From: Acinetobacter pullicarnis
GTDB taxonomy: Bacteria; Pseudomonadota; Gammaproteobacteria; Pseudomonadales; Moraxellaceae
DNA: 64,000 nt
Assembly: GCF_006352475.1 (NCBI RefSeq)
Contig: NZ_VCMZ01000003.1
Span: 70,948 to 134,947, forward strand
Reading direction: 5' to 3'
Position 1 is the stretch's first letter; every line of letters starts with the position of its first letter. Shown one piece after another: positions 17,071-27,036 of the stretch. A program made the translations under genes and the position numbers. The notes under the pieces are model-generated. The model ran no database searches. It was not told the DNA's origin and saw only the letters and a program-made list of their open reading frames with translations.

Positions 17071-17098
17071 AAAAACCCCGCCGAGGCGGGGTTTTTTT
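17071..17098 (+). terminator. Rho-independent terminator after traM
   Basis: AAAAACCCCGCC-GA-GGCGGGGTTTTTTT: a 7-bp GC stem with a T7 tail. Confidence 0.92.
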
Positions 17099-17235
17099 AT
17101 GGCTATGTCCCAATACCGTGTTGCAAGGATGTTGCCGCTGACCGAAAACTGACCCAGTAGAGGCTGTTCTGCCGACTGAAAACTGACCCAGGTGTTCAAC
17201 TGCTTCTGCTCAATTTTTGAGCAGGAGAACACAGG

Positions 17236-18744
17236 GTGATCAGTATGGAAATGATGGGCAAAATTCGCCGGATGTATTTCCGCGACAAGCTGTCGCTGCA
17301 TGAGATAGCCAAGCGCACCGGGTTGGCGCGCAACACGATTCGCAAGTGGGTCAGAGCACCTGAGGCCAAGCCGCCGGTCTACCAACGCCGCGCGATCTTC
17401 AACAAACTCAGCCCTTTTCACGCCACGCTGGAGCAGGCGCTAAAAGCCGATTCGCTGCGGCCCAAGCAACAGCGGCGCAGTGCCAAGGCGCTGTTGGCGC
17501 AAATCAAAGCCGAAGGTTATGACGGTGGCTACAGCCAGCTCACCGCGTTTATCCGTGCCTGGCGAGGGGGACAGGGCAAGGCGTCGCAGGCCTTTGTGCC
17601 GCTGACCTTTGCTCTTGGCGAGGCGTTTCAGTTTGACTGGAGCGAGGAAGGCTTGCTGGTCGGCGGCATTTACCGGCGTATGCAGGTGGCACATCTGAAG
17701 CTGTGTGCCAGCCGTGCGTTCTGGCTTGTGGCGTATCCGAGCCAGGGCCATGAGATGTTATTTGACGCCCATACACGCTCGTTCGGCTCCTTGGGCGGCG
17801 TGCCGCGCCGGGGCATCTACGACAACATGAAGACCGCCGTCGACAAGGTCAATAAGGGCAAAGGCCGGGCGGTGAATGCGCGCTTTGCGGTGATGTGCGC
17901 GCATTACCTGTTCGATCCGGACTTCTGCAACGTCGCCGCTGGTTGGGAAAAGGGCATCGTTGAAAAGAACGTGCAAGACAGCCGCAGGCGTATCTGGCTA
18001 GACGCCCAGGACTGCCAGTTTCACTCCTTCGAGGAACTCAATGCCTGGCTGGGCCAGCGCTGCCGCGCGCTTTGGAACGAGCTGACGCACCCTCAATACA
18101 GCGGGCTGAGTGTGGCCGAAGTGCTGGAGTTGGAGCGCGCTGAACTGATGCCTGTGCCAGCGCCATTCGACGGTTACGTCGAGCGGCCTGCGCGGGTCTC
18201 CAGCACCTGCCTGGTCAGCGTCGGGCGCAACCGCTACTCGGTGCCGTGTGAGTATGCGGGTAAGTGGGTCAGCAGCCGTTTGTATCCGACGCGAATCGAG
18301 GTGGTGGCTGACGACGCGCTGATCGCCAGCCATGTCCGCTTGCTGGATCGCGACCAGGTCAGCTATGACTGGCAGCACTACCTCCCGCTGATCGAACGCA
18401 AGCCCGGTGCGCTGCGCAACGGCGCGCCCTTTGCTGATCTGCCGGCGCCGCTGCGTCAGCTTAAGCACGGTCTGGGGCGTCATGCCGGCGGTGACCGGAT
18501 CATGGCGCAAGTTCTGGCTGCCGTACCGGTCGCCGGGCTCGATGCGGTGCTGGTGGCTGTTGAGCTGGTACTGGAAAGCGGCAGCCTGAGCGCCGAACAC
18601 ATCCTCAATGTCGTGGCGCGCCTGGCCGCGACCGAACCACCACCCAGCGTCGAAACCCACTTGTCGCTCAAGGAAGCCCCCGTCGCTAACACGGCGCGCT
18701 ACGACCGCCTGCGTGGCCAGACCGAGGAGATCGGTCATGCGTGA
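17236..18744 (+). CDS. istA: IS21-family transposase IstA
   Basis: The 502-aa protein has an N-terminal HTH ([40 protein letters not shown]), a DDE integrase core ([17 protein letters not shown] with the first Asp; the [13 protein letters not shown] second motif; [13 protein letters not shown] with the Glu) and a C-terminal beta domain. It overlaps istB by 8 bp. Confidence 0.92.
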   Translation: MISMEMMGKIRRMYFRDKLSLHEIAKRTGLARNTIRKWVRAPEAKPPVYQRRAIFNKLSPFHATLEQALKADSLRPKQQRRSAKALLAQIKAEGYDGGYSQLTAFIRAWRGGQGKASQAFVPLTFALGEAFQFDWSEEGLLVGGIYRRMQVAHLKLCASRAFWLVAYPSQGHEMLFDAHTRSFGSLGGVPRRGIYDNMKTAVDKVNKGKGRAVNARFAVMCAHYLFDPDFCNVAAGWEKGIVEKNVQDSRRRIWLDAQDCQFHSFEELNAWLGQRCRALWNELTHPQYSGLSVAEVLELERAELMPVPAPFDGYVERPARVSSTCLVSVGRNRYSVPCEYAGKWVSSRLYPTRIEVVADDALIASHVRLLDRDQVSYDWQHYLPLIERKPGALRNGAPFADLPAPLRQLKHGLGRHAGGDRIMAQVLAAVPVAGLDAVLVAVELVLESGSLSAEHILNVVARLAATEPPPSVETHLSLKEAPVANTARYDRLRGQTEEIGHA

Positions 18745-19540
18745 TTTGATGGCGGAACTCAAGGAGCTGCGCCTGCACGGCATGGCCACGGCCTGGGCGG
18801 AGTTGACTGCGCAGGGTGAGTCGAACACAGCCTCGTCCAAGTGGCTGCTCGAACACCTGCTGGAACAAGAGCACACAGATCGCGCCATGCGCTCGGTGAG
18901 CCACCAGATGAACATGGCCAAGCTGCCGATGCACCGCGACCTGGCCGGCTTCGACTTCAGCGCCTCCAGCGCAGACGCTCGTTTGATCAGCGAACTGGCC
19001 AGTCTGGCCTTTACCGACACCGCGCAGAACGTGGTGCTGATCGGTGGGCCTGGCACCGGTAAAACCCACCTGGCCACTGCGCTGGCCGTGTCCGGCATCA
19101 CCCGGCACGGCAAGCGCGTGCGCTTCTACTCCACGGTCGATCTGGTCAATCTGCTGGAGCGCGAAAAGCACGACGGCAAAGCCGGGCGGATCGCCCAAGC
19201 TCTGCTGCGCATGGATCTGGTCATCCTCGACGAACTGGGTTATCTGCCCTTCAGCCAGGCCGGCGGTGCGTTGCTGTTTCACCTGCTATCCAAGCTGTAC
19301 GAACACACCAGCGTGGTGATCACCACCAACCTGAGCTTCGCCGAATGGTCGAGCGTGTTCGGCGACGCCAAGATGACCACCGCCCTGCTGGATCGGCTGA
19401 CCCACCACTGCCACATCGTCGAAACCGGTAACGAGTCCTATCGCCTGCAACACAGTAGCTTGGCGGCCCAGGCCAAGATCAAATCACGGGAGCGAAAGCG
19501 TAAGGGCGGCCAGGAACCGGAGGACGATGAGCCGTTCTGA
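18737..19540 (+). CDS. istB: IS21-family helper ATPase IstB
   Basis: The 267-aa AAA+ protein has Walker [12 protein letters not shown] and Walker [14 protein letters not shown], and the sensor region [20 protein letters not shown]. It forms an ATP-dependent filament on target DNA and recruits IstA. The ATG at 18737 lies inside the end of istA; a longer frame upstream is a shadow of istA. Confidence 0.92.
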   Translation: MRDLMAELKELRLHGMATAWAELTAQGESNTASSKWLLEHLLEQEHTDRAMRSVSHQMNMAKLPMHRDLAGFDFSASSADARLISELASLAFTDTAQNVVLIGGPGTGKTHLATALAVSGITRHGKRVRFYSTVDLVNLLEREKHDGKAGRIAQALLRMDLVILDELGYLPFSQAGGALLFHLLSKLYEHTSVVITTNLSFAEWSSVFGDAKMTTALLDRLTHHCHIVETGNESYRLQHSSLAAQAKIKSRERKRKGGQEPEDDEPF

Positions 19541-19734
19541 TTTCATGGCGACGACGGCCTGCTACATGGCTGCGTGTGGCAGGTCTTAAACAACTGAACT
19601 GGGCTAGCGAAGGAGTGGGGGCAACAGCAGCTGCGCTGGTAGACTTATCCACAGTTGCTGGTAACAAAATCAGCAATCCGCCCTGGGTCAAATTTCAATC
19701 GGCAGGGTGGGTCAATTTTCCATCAGCGCCAACA

Positions 19735-20060
19735 CACTAAGCAACCATCAGAAAATTTTGACTGTACGCCAAAAAATTCGCATCTACCAGCATCTAAACA
19801 GGCGTTGTTGATTATCATAAAACACTGACACTGTATTATATAATCGTGCTTTTGTGTTATTTTTTTAATATTTACTGATTACGTACTTGCTTAACCACTC
19901 AGTTGCGCTAGAATTAATAGACGCGAAATTTAAATCTCTAATTTTCCAACACTTAGTAAAACCTCGTTTGCCATCCCACTACCATTGTAGGAGCAAATCA
20001 GGAGACATAAAAAATTAGCGGTAGCGTGCCTGGCCCTCTAGATAAGTATTGGAGACTGTA
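19735..20060. other. AT-rich intergenic region before msrB
   Basis: No gene is seen. The composition is AT-rich, unlike the GC-rich genes on both sides. It ends in a ribosome site (TTGGAGACTGTA) for msrB. It probably holds the promoter of the repair operon, but no box is convincing. Confidence 0.4.
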
Positions 20061-20504
20061 ATGAAGTTTGAAAAGTCACAGACAGCAATCGACCACCTGA
20101 CTCCCGAGCAACACCGAATTACCCAGGAGGCGGGCACCGAAAGGCCCTTCACGGGCGAGTACAACGACAACAAGGAGCCTGGCATCTACGTCGACATAGT
20201 GTCGGGAGAGCCACTGTTCGCTTCGACGGACAAGTTCGATTCGGGTACTGGCTGGCCCAGCTTCACCAAGCCGATCGTTTCGGCAAACGTGAACGAGGTG
20301 CGGGACAGCGCACACGGCATGGTCCGGACGGAGGTCAGGTCAGTACACGCAGACAGTCATCTCGGCCATGTGTTCCCCGATGGTCCTTCCGACCGCGGCG
20401 GTCTGCGGTACTGCATCAACTCAGCGTCCCTTCGCTTCATCCCGCGCGACGAGATGGAGTCCGAGGGATACGGTGAATATCTCGATCAAGTAGAGGAGGC
20501 TTAA
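20061..20504 (+). CDS. msrB: Peptide-methionine (R)-S-oxide reductase
   Basis: The ATG at 20061 has GGAG 8 bp upstream. The 147-aa protein reduces the R epimer of methionine sulfoxide in proteins. Conserved blocks are [34 protein letters not shown] and [13 protein letters not shown] with the catalytic Cys. The two zinc-binding CxxC pairs of many MsrB proteins are absent ([12 protein letters not shown] where C-x-x-C-x-x-P-L-F is common), placing it in the zinc-free class. It is the first gene of an apparent operon with msrA one base away. Confidence 0.93.
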   Translation: MKFEKSQTAIDHLTPEQHRITQEAGTERPFTGEYNDNKEPGIYVDIVSGEPLFASTDKFDSGTGWPSFTKPIVSANVNEVRDSAHGMVRTEVRSVHADSHLGHVFPDGPSDRGGLRYCINSASLRFIPRDEMESEGYGEYLDQVEEA

Positions 20505-20505
20505 C

Positions 20506-21045
20506 ATGCATCAGCGCGCTGTTCTCGCAGGAGGATGTTTCTGGGGCATGCAGGATCTGATCCGCAAGCGGCCCGGCATCATCTCGACCCGTGTGGGTTA
20601 CACGGGCGGCGATATTCCGAACGCCACGTATCGTAATCACGGCACGCATGCCGAGGGGATCGAGATTGTCTTCGACCCGACAGTGACGAGCTACCGGAAC
20701 ATCCTGGAATTCTTCTTCCAGATCCACGATCCGACGACGCTGAACCGCCAGGGCAATGATCGTGGGCTCTCCTACCGGTCGGGCATCTATTATGTCGACG
20801 AGGAGCAGAAGCGCGTCGCCGAGGATACGATCGCCGATGTGGATGCCTCGGGGCTGTGGGATGGCAAAGTGGTGACCGAGGTCCAGCCGGTCGGCGAGTT
20901 CTGGGAGGCCGAGCCCGATCACCAGGATTATCTGGAGAAGCGCCCGGGCGGCTACACCTGCCACTTCGTCCGTCCCGGCTGGGTGCTTCCGAAGCGCCAA
21001 AAGGTTGACGACGTACAGCCAGCGGCCGGGACCGCGGCGGAATAG
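20506..21045 (+). CDS. msrA: Peptide-methionine (S)-S-oxide reductase
   Basis: The 179-aa protein carries the catalytic motif GCFWGMQDL (Cys11), [30 protein letters not shown] and [10 protein letters not shown], all standard MsrA blocks. It repairs the S epimer and complements MsrB. The start overlaps the msrB region with one intervening base, so the two are translated together. High GC suggests an alphaproteobacterial or similar origin. Confidence 0.95.
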   Translation: MHQRAVLAGGCFWGMQDLIRKRPGIISTRVGYTGGDIPNATYRNHGTHAEGIEIVFDPTVTSYRNILEFFFQIHDPTTLNRQGNDRGLSYRSGIYYVDEEQKRVAEDTIADVDASGLWDGKVVTEVQPVGEFWEAEPDHQDYLEKRPGGYTCHFVRPGWVLPKRQKVDDVQPAAGTAAE

Positions 21046-21185
21046 GCTTCACTGCCGTTGCCACTGCGCCGGTCCGGTCCGCAATCTTCGTGACCGCGTC
21101 GTTCAGCGACGCGGTCATCGAACCCTACTTCAGAGTGACGGCTCGTTCCAGTCAGTCGCCATCGCAACACCAGGATCGCAGATTT

Positions 21186-21890
21186 ATGCCAGACCTCTCG
21201 TCCTTTCCGATCACGCAGCGCTGGCCGGCATCTCATCCCGATCGCCTGCAACTCTACGCAGCCCCTACGCCCAATGGCGTCAAGGTCTCGATCATGCTTG
21301 AGGAGACTGGCCTGGCGTACGAGCCCCACCTGATCGACATCTCGAACAACGAGTCGAAGGATCCGGCGTTCGTGTCGCTGAACCCGAACGGACGCATACC
21401 GGCGATCATCGATCCGGCTGGCCCTGACGGTAGACCCATCGCCTTATGGGAATCCGGTGCGATCCTCCTCTATCTGGCCGACAAGACGGGTCAGTTCATC
21501 TCCACCGAACCAGGCCAGCGTTACGAGACCCTAGCGTGGGTGTTCTTTCAGATGTCGGCCATCGGGCCGATGTTCGGACAGCTAGGCTTTTTCCTGCGAT
21601 TTGCCGGCAAGGACTATGAGGACAAGCGACCTCGGCAGCGCTTTGTTGATGAATCCAGGCGTCTTCTCGGGGTCCTGGATCACCGGCTGGAGGGCCGCGA
21701 ATGGATTGTCGATGATTACTCGATCGCGGACATTGCGACGTTTGGCTGGGTGAATGCGCTGGTCGAATTCTACGCAGCGGGCGACATCCTCGGCCTAAGC
21801 AGCTATTCGAACGTGCAGGCATGGCTCGAACGCGGGCTGGCGCGACCGGCTGTACAGCGTGGCCTGCGAATTCCTGCGAAGCCTGCATGA
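21186..21890 (+). CDS. Glutathione S-transferase, nu-class-like (YghU/YfcG type)
   Basis: The ATG at 21186 gives 234 aa. The N-terminal thioredoxin-like domain reads LQLYAAPTPNGVKVSIMLEE, then NPNGRIPAI and ALWESGAILLYLADK (glutathione-binding E-S). The C-terminal helical domain contains DDYSIADIATFGWV. The T-P-N-G-x-K motif is that of the YghU/YfcG disulfide-bond reductases, which act on organic peroxides and glutathione disulfides. Its stop overlaps the corA start (ATGA). Confidence 0.88.
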   Translation: MPDLSSFPITQRWPASHPDRLQLYAAPTPNGVKVSIMLEETGLAYEPHLIDISNNESKDPAFVSLNPNGRIPAIIDPAGPDGRPIALWESGAILLYLADKTGQFISTEPGQRYETLAWVFFQMSAIGPMFGQLGFFLRFAGKDYEDKRPRQRFVDESRRLLGVLDHRLEGREWIVDDYSIADIATFGWVNALVEFYAAGDILGLSSYSNVQAWLERGLARPAVQRGLRIPAKPA

Positions 21891-22855
21891 CCATTATCGC
21901 CGCATATTATTACAACGAAGGTAAGCGAGTCCGTGAAATCAGGCTCGATGAGCACGTCGAACTAAACGAGAATCGCTCGGGCTTCTGCTGGATCGCGCTT
22001 AGCGAGCCCACCGCAGACGAACTCAGCGCGATCCAGACGACGTATAACCTCCATCCTTTGGCGATCGACAACGCCATGCACCCGCTGTGCCCGCCCAAGC
22101 TCGAGGTCTACAACGATGAGTTGTACGTCGTCGCCCAGACCGCCGAGCTGGTCGGCGACCGGATCAGCTACGGCAAGATGGCGATCTTCACCGGTCACAA
22201 TCACCTTATCACCGTGCGGCACGGCAATGCCGGAGCGCTGGGCAAACTTCGGGAGCAACTCGAGGCATCGCCGACGCAGTTCGGCAAGGGTGTCGACTAT
22301 GTGCTGCACGCGATCTTGCACCGAGTGGTCGACCAGTATCTGCCCATCTTCGAAATGATCGAGGACGACGTCCTGGCGATGGAGCGACGGTCGCTGCACG
22401 ATTTCCTCGGGCCAGAAGAGGTGGCGCGAATCTTCGAACTAAGGTCCGAACTCACGCGGTTCCAGCGCACGCTCGGGGCTATGGCCGAGCTGGTGCGAAA
22501 GCTCGTTCGCGGCCACTTTCCCTGCATCAGCGCCGAAATGACACCATATTTCCACGACGTCGCGGACCATGTCCACCGCGTGCAGTCCATGGTCGACGGC
22601 CTCCTGCTTGTCCTGTCCACGGTCTTCGAGGCCAGCAGCCTTCTGGAAGCGCAAAGGATCGGTGTGGTCACTCGCCAGCTCGCGGCCTGGGCGGCGATCT
22701 TGACGGTCCCGACGGCGATCGCCGGAATATATGGCATGAACTTCAAGCACATGCCGGAACTGGACACGCCATATGGCTACTTCGTCGTGCTCGGAGTGAT
22801 AGCGGTGTTCTGCCTTCTCCTGTTCATGCGCTTCAAGAAGGCCAAGTGGCTATGA
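21887..22855 (+). CDS. corA: CorA-family divalent cation channel
   Basis: The 322-aa protein has a large cytoplasmic domain and two C-terminal membrane helices: AAWAAILTVPTAIAGIYGMNF with the family signature YGMNF, and YFVVLGVIAVFCLLLFMRF, ending in the basic KKAKW. CorA proteins move Mg2+, Co2+ or other divalent ions. The ATG overlaps the GST stop codon, so the two genes are coupled. Why a metal channel sits in a redox operon is not clear. Confidence 0.9.
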   Translation: MTIIAAYYYNEGKRVREIRLDEHVELNENRSGFCWIALSEPTADELSAIQTTYNLHPLAIDNAMHPLCPPKLEVYNDELYVVAQTAELVGDRISYGKMAIFTGHNHLITVRHGNAGALGKLREQLEASPTQFGKGVDYVLHAILHRVVDQYLPIFEMIEDDVLAMERRSLHDFLGPEEVARIFELRSELTRFQRTLGAMAELVRKLVRGHFPCISAEMTPYFHDVADHVHRVQSMVDGLLLVLSTVFEASSLLEAQRIGVVTRQLAAWAAILTVPTAIAGIYGMNFKHMPELDTPYGYFVVLGVIAVFCLLLFMRFKKAKWL

Positions 22856-22946
22856 GTAACGCACTTCGCGAGCTTCTCCGTCCGCCGAGTCACAGCGCGC
22901 TTTGTGCGCGAGCGTGTCCAATCCAGTTCAAGATGAAGGTGCTTCC

Positions 22947-23255
22947 ATGACCTCCCAGGTGACCGACGTTCTAGAAGCAGTCCAGTCATTCATCGCCAAC
23001 GGCTATGACCGCGAATACCGCGTCAAGGACGGCAATCTCGTCGATCTCGAACTAGGGTCAACCCTCGATGCATGCAGCATTCGCGTCGATGCGGCGTTGC
23101 GCCTCGAGAGCGGGGACGACGGCGAAGATGCCTCCAACATCTACGCGATCACCGATCCGGCGACAGAGCATAAAGGCCTGTTGATCGACGTGTTCGATGA
23201 AATCTGCTACCGCGACCCAGTTCAAGAGTCGGGACCTCAATGTAGAAGAAGTTGA
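22947..23255 (+). CDS. Small conserved protein, 102 aa
   Basis: It starts MTSQVTDVLEAVQSFIANGY and contains DREYRVKDGNLVDLE, then RLESGDDGEDASNIYAITD and KGLLIDVFDEI. It resembles a family of about 100 residues often misnamed phosphoribosylpyrophosphate synthetase, of unknown role. It is probably part of the same operon, with 91 bp after corA. Confidence 0.6.
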   Translation: MTSQVTDVLEAVQSFIANGYDREYRVKDGNLVDLELGSTLDACSIRVDAALRLESGDDGEDASNIYAITDPATEHKGLLIDVFDEICYRDPVQESGPQCRRS

Positions 23256-23300
23256 CTAACGAGCATTCGCGTCATCCGATCAAGCAAGCTGGAGACATTT

Positions 23301-24314
23301 ATGAAAGCCATTGGTTACAAGGTTCCGGGACCCATCGCCGCGGATGCCGCGCTGGTCGACATCAATCTGCCTCGGCCTGTCGCTGCAGGATACGATATCC
23401 TGGTTGAGGTGAAGGCCGTCTCGGTCAACCCGGTCGACTACAAGGTCCGCAACAGCACGCCGCCGGCAGATGGCGATTGGAAGGTGCTGGGATGGGATGC
23501 CGCCGGGATTGTGCGCGAGGTCGGCCCCGACGTCACGCAGTTCGAGTTAGGCGACGAGGTCTATTATGCCGGATCGATCACACGGCCCGGTACCAATGCG
23601 GAGTTCCATCTCGTCGACGCCCGGATTGTCGGTCACAAACCTGCGTCGCTCTCCTGGGCGGAAGCGGCGGCGCTGCCGCTGACGACGTTGACGGCCTGGG
23701 AGGCGATGTTCGACCGCCTGGACGTGGCGAAGCCCGTACCCGGTGCGGCGGAGGCGATCCTCATCATCGGTGGCGCGGGCGGGGTTGGGTCGATCGCCGT
23801 CCAGATCGCGCGACAGCGCACGGACCTCACCGTCATCGCCACAGCCTCTCGACCGGAAACCCAAGAGTGGGTAAGAGGGCTTGGAGCTCACCACGTCATC
23901 GACCATTCTCGTCCGCTCGCGCCACAGATCGCCGAACTCGGCATCGGTGCTCCCGCTTTCGTCTTTTCGACCACACATACCGAGCAACATGTCGCCGACA
24001 TCGCCGAACTGATCGCCCCACAAGGACGGTTCGGACTGATCGACGATCCCAAGGCATTCGATATCATGGTTTTCAAGCGCAAGGCGGTGTCGATCCACCA
24101 CGAGCTGATGTTCACGCGGTCGATCTACGGCACGCCCGACATGAATGAGCAGGGCGAGATTCTGGATGCGATGGCAGCGCTGGTTGACGACGGCAAAATC
24201 CGCACGACGCTGACCCGGCGACTGTCGCCGATCAATGCCGCCAATCTGAAGACGGTGCATGCACTGATCGAAAGTGGCGCGGCTAAAGGCAAGATCGTCC
24301 TCGAAGGCTTCTAA
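23301..24314 (+). CDS. NADPH:quinone oxidoreductase-like MDR protein
   Basis: The 337-aa medium-chain dehydrogenase/reductase of the zinc-free ZADH/QOR type has an N-terminal GroES-like domain (YDILVEVKAVSVNPVDYKVR; LGWDAAGIV), the NADPH-binding Rossmann motif LIIGGAGGVGSIAVQIAR, and GLIDDP near the end. It probably reduces quinones or reactive enones. GGAGA lies 8 bp before the ATG. Confidence 0.88.
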   Translation: MKAIGYKVPGPIAADAALVDINLPRPVAAGYDILVEVKAVSVNPVDYKVRNSTPPADGDWKVLGWDAAGIVREVGPDVTQFELGDEVYYAGSITRPGTNAEFHLVDARIVGHKPASLSWAEAAALPLTTLTAWEAMFDRLDVAKPVPGAAEAILIIGGAGGVGSIAVQIARQRTDLTVIATASRPETQEWVRGLGAHHVIDHSRPLAPQIAELGIGAPAFVFSTTHTEQHVADIAELIAPQGRFGLIDDPKAFDIMVFKRKAVSIHHELMFTRSIYGTPDMNEQGEILDAMAALVDDGKIRTTLTRRLSPINAANLKTVHALIESGAAKGKIVLEGF

Positions 24315-24386
24315 CGACCGCGATCGCCAAACATCTTGTCCAACCTCAAAAAGCCGAACGGGTTATGCCCCAGCGATGAGAATCCC

Positions 24387-24818
24387 ATGACCAAATCTAT
24401 TGCCACCGCCTCGATCAACCGCGAAACCGCAGTCGCCCTCATCGACGCGGCGCTCGCTGCGGCCCGTGCCATCGGCATCCCGGCTGCCGTCGCCGTCGTC
24501 GACGCCACCGGTAACCTGCGCGCGTTCGAGCGCACCGACGATGCGCCGTTCCTTACCGTCGATGTTGCCATCGACAAGGCCTGGAGTTCCGCCTCGTTTG
24601 GGTTCCCGACCCATGTCTGGAACGACTATGTGACCAACGATCCAAAAGTGGCGCCGCTAGCCTATCGCCCTCGGATGGTCGCTGTCGGCGGCGGTTATCC
24701 GATTCTGGAGGATGGGAAGTTGATCGGCGGCATAGGCATCTCCGGAGGCAACTATCAGCAGGATCAGGATGCGTGCGTCGAGGCACTCATGAAAATCGGG
24801 TTCCAGTTGCCAGCCTGA
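24387..24818 (+). CDS. GlcG/HbpS-family protein
   Basis: The 143-aa protein from ATG 24387 contains ETAVALIDAALAAARAIGIP, AAVAVVDATGNLRAFERTDD and the C-terminal GGYPILEDGKLIGGIGISGG, all typical of the GlcG/HbpS (DUF336) family. Members bind haem or act as accessory redox sensors; the exact role here is unknown. Confidence 0.85.
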   Translation: MTKSIATASINRETAVALIDAALAAARAIGIPAAVAVVDATGNLRAFERTDDAPFLTVDVAIDKAWSSASFGFPTHVWNDYVTNDPKVAPLAYRPRMVAVGGGYPILEDGKLIGGIGISGGNYQQDQDACVEALMKIGFQLPA

Positions 24819-24876
24819 CGACTGTGAGGCCATCACCGGTGGTAATGGCCAACAGATCCAACCTTTGAGAGGCCTA

Positions 24877-25170
24877 ATGATGGAAGCGTTCGTCGTCTTT
24901 ACGCGGGAAGAAACCAGCGACCCACATGCACTCGCAACCTATTCTGCAGGCGTCGGACCATCGTTCGATGGTCACGACGTTACCTTTCTCGCCGCTTATG
25001 GCGCGATCCAGCATTTGGAGGGGCCGCCCATCGAAGGGGCCGTAATCTTGCGTTTCCCGACGATGCAGGCCGCTCGCGACTGGTATGACAGTCCCGCCTA
25101 CCAAACCATCGCTGCTCAACGCTTTGCCGGTTCCCGTTACCGCGCCTTTATCATTGAAGGGCGGCGGTGA
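24877..25170 (+). CDS. DUF1330-family protein
   Basis: The protein is 97 aa from the first of two adjacent ATG codons. The ferredoxin-like alpha/beta dimeric-barrel features are visible (ALATYSAGVGPSF; GAVILRFPTMQAARDWYDSP, then AYQTIAAQR). The D-W-Y-x-S-x-x-Y motif is the signature of DUF1330. The enzymatic role is unknown. Confidence 0.82.
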   Translation: MMEAFVVFTREETSDPHALATYSAGVGPSFDGHDVTFLAAYGAIQHLEGPPIEGAVILRFPTMQAARDWYDSPAYQTIAAQRFAGSRYRAFIIEGRR

Positions 25171-25495
25171 CATACCGACAGAAGCACTTCGGCGCTGACC
25201 ACGAGGTATCGGCGTGTGAACTCGCATCTTGGGAATCTGTGGGGGGGACCAAGACAGCGGCGCTAGGGGCTCATATCGTCGATCGGATCAGAGAGTTGCT
25301 CGGCGAGAATGGGTTATCTATTGCCGAGCTGACGGAGCGGAGCCGCCCTCTCCCAACGGATTGATTCAATCGTTGACGCTCCTCCTATCCGGATCCGGGT
25401 TTTCGCACGCTGATCAACAGAGTTACAGCGCGCAACGCCTGTAGTGGGCATCAGGGGATGGGTGGCAATCAGGATGATTGCCCACCTTCCAACGA
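25171..25495. other. GC-rich intergenic, no convincing gene
   Basis: A GTG-started 65-codon frame (25167-25364) overlaps the previous stop but has no recognisable features. The stretch separates the plus-strand operon from the convergent redoxin gene. Confidence 0.35.
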
Positions 25496-25966
25496 TTAAC
25501 CTTGCTCAAGTTGCTTCACTAGTCGCTCCGCGTCGAGATGGAAGTCCGAGAAAACAATGCTACCGCCAGCGTCGATAACCGTAAACCACGGAGTTCCTCG
25601 TGTGCGGTAGTCTTCCATGAAGGTTGGAAACGGCGAGCCGGTCGGTTGCTCGTCGTGACCGAAAACGATAGGAAGCTCATACTTGAGCTGGTTCACGCGC
25701 AACTTCTCGAAGGTATTCTCATGCGTTCCTTCGAAGACGGTCTGGATCACTGCGAACCCCACGTCTTTTGAGCTCAACGCTGCATGCAACTTTTGTAGCG
25801 TCGGAAACCCATGCAAATGGCAACCTTGGCACCAATGCTGGAAGGCAAACAAGATTTTCGGGCCGGGCCCGATATCTGACAGTTTGAACGGCGCGATACT
25901 TTCCCCATCTTTGCCAATCCATTTTTGCACCCGCAGCTCAGGCGCTTGTCGTTCGATCTCGTTCAT
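25496..25966 (-). CDS. Thioredoxin-fold redoxin (AhpC/TSA-TlpA type)
   Basis: ATG 25966 with GGAGGATC upstream gives 156 aa. The thioredoxin-like CxxC is in FAFQHWCQGCHLHGFPTLQK. The rest (FAVIQTVFEGTHENTFEKLR; GTPWFTVIDAGGSIVFSDF, with cis-Pro after Thr) follows the peroxiredoxin-like TlpA fold. No signal peptide is seen, so it probably acts in the cytoplasm. It is the only minus-strand gene in the island. Confidence 0.82.
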   Translation of the reverse strand: MNEIERQAPELRVQKWIGKDGESIAPFKLSDIGPGPKILFAFQHWCQGCHLHGFPTLQKLHAALSSKDVGFAVIQTVFEGTHENTFEKLRVNQLKYELPIVFGHDEQPTGSPFPTFMEDYRTRGTPWFTVIDAGGSIVFSDFHLDAERLVKQLEQG

Positions 25967-25978
25967 CTGATCCTCCAA

Positions 25979-26433
25979 CCCCGATACAGAAGCTTAGTGG
26001 ATGATCGCGCGTCGCGACGGTGCGCGAACGTCCGACCTTATTTTCCCTATTTCCTGAAGCCAGAATAGATCAGATCGACATTTCGTCCTTAATATACTCA
26101 AGCTGCCGGCGAGCGCGAACTGGGCAACCATGCGCTGGTGAGCCTTGAGCTTTGCACGCTGCCCATCCGTTTGAGAGCGAACCTGCAACTTCCGCTCCGC
26201 ATACCGCAGATCAGCGTACGCAGCCTTGGGGTTATCTACCCTATAGCCATTGGGTATTGGGAATCATGCTGGCCTGACGCTATGTTCGATACGCGATTTT
26301 TTACGATGATAGAGCATCTGTATCTGATTTTTAGTCGATTGGCTTATTCGGCGGATGTGCGGGCAAATGCTTTACGCAGAGTACTGAAATGAAGGCCGGC
26401 TTCGGTCTGCCGTATCGAGCAAGAGGGGTCACT
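25979..26433. other. Intergenic region before the molybdoenzyme gene
   Basis: This stretch lies between divergent genes and likely holds promoters for both. A frame at 26138-26392 has no family features. Composition falls in GC relative to the neighbours. Confidence 0.35.
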
Positions 26434-27036
26434 ATGGTCACCAGAGGTTTCACCGGTCGCGGTTCAGGCGACCAGTCCGATCGGATTCCGCCAGGTCAGC
26501 ATCTGGTGGAGGATTTCCCTGTTCTGTCGGCCGGCCCTACGCCGAGGGTAGAGCCCTCCGACTGGAAATTCACAGTCAAAATTGGTCCGAAGCCCGTCAA
26601 AACGTGGAATTGGGGCGAATTCAACACTCTACCAAAGACCCAGGTGACAAAGGATATTCACTGCGTCACCTCTTGGTCCAAACTGGATACCGTTTGGGAG
26701 GGTGTACTCATTGAAGACATCCTTGCAGATGCAGAGCTTGATCGGCCTACCGATTTCGTCTTGGCGCACTGCTACGATAATTATTCGACAAACGTCCCTC
26801 TGACGGATCTGCTTTCCGGGAAAGCGATGGTCGCCCTCAGTTATGCGGGCAAGCCACTTTCCCGCGATCATGGGGGGCCGGCGCGTCTTCTAGTGCCGCA
26901 CCTTTACTTCTGGAAATCCGCCAAATGGGTGAATGCGCTGCAATTCACGACGCGTGACGAGGCCGGCTTTTGGGAGCTGCACGGCTATCACATCTACGGC
27001 GATCCGTGGCGCGAACAACGATACACCCATGACTGA
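26434..27036 (+). CDS. Sulfite oxidase-like molybdopterin oxidoreductase
   Basis: ATG 26434 (GAGGGG upstream) gives 200 aa. The protein is the Moco-binding domain of the YedY/MsrP-sulfite oxidase superfamily. The molybdenum-ligating Cys lies in KDIHCVTSWSKLDTVWEGV; later come DFVLAHCYDNYSTNVPL and SRDHGGPARLLVPHLYFWKS. No twin-arginine signal is seen, so unlike MsrP it should be cytoplasmic. It overlaps the flavin reductase gene by 8 bp, suggesting the two form an electron-transfer pair. Confidence 0.88.
   Translation: MVTRGFTGRGSGDQSDRIPPGQHLVEDFPVLSAGPTPRVEPSDWKFTVKIGPKPVKTWNWGEFNTLPKTQVTKDIHCVTSWSKLDTVWEGVLIEDILADAELDRPTDFVLAHCYDNYSTNVPLTDLLSGKAMVALSYAGKPLSRDHGGPARLLVPHLYFWKSAKWVNALQFTTRDEAGFWELHGYHIYGDPWREQRYTHD

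Larger units (their letters stand above)
17130..19734 (+). mobile_element. IS21-family element
   Basis: The element is 2605 bp. Ends start TGTTGCCGCTGACCGAAAAC at 17130 and, on the other strand, TGTTGGCGCTGATGGAAAAT at 19734. Each is followed by a second internal copy of the ACTGACCCAG-type repeat, as usual for IS21. It carries istA and istB and is GC-rich. No clear target duplication is seen. Confidence 0.88.

Noticed and set aside
18608..18736. Longer istB start
   Set aside because: The extension reads istA out of frame; ATG 18737 gives the normal IstB N-terminus.
25167..25364. 65-codon GTG frame after the DUF1330 gene
   Set aside because: No domain, no ribosome site and high-GC DNA gives many chance frames.
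26138..26392. 84-codon frame before the Moco gene
   Set aside because: No recognisable motif; non-ATG start; lies in a region expected to hold promoters.
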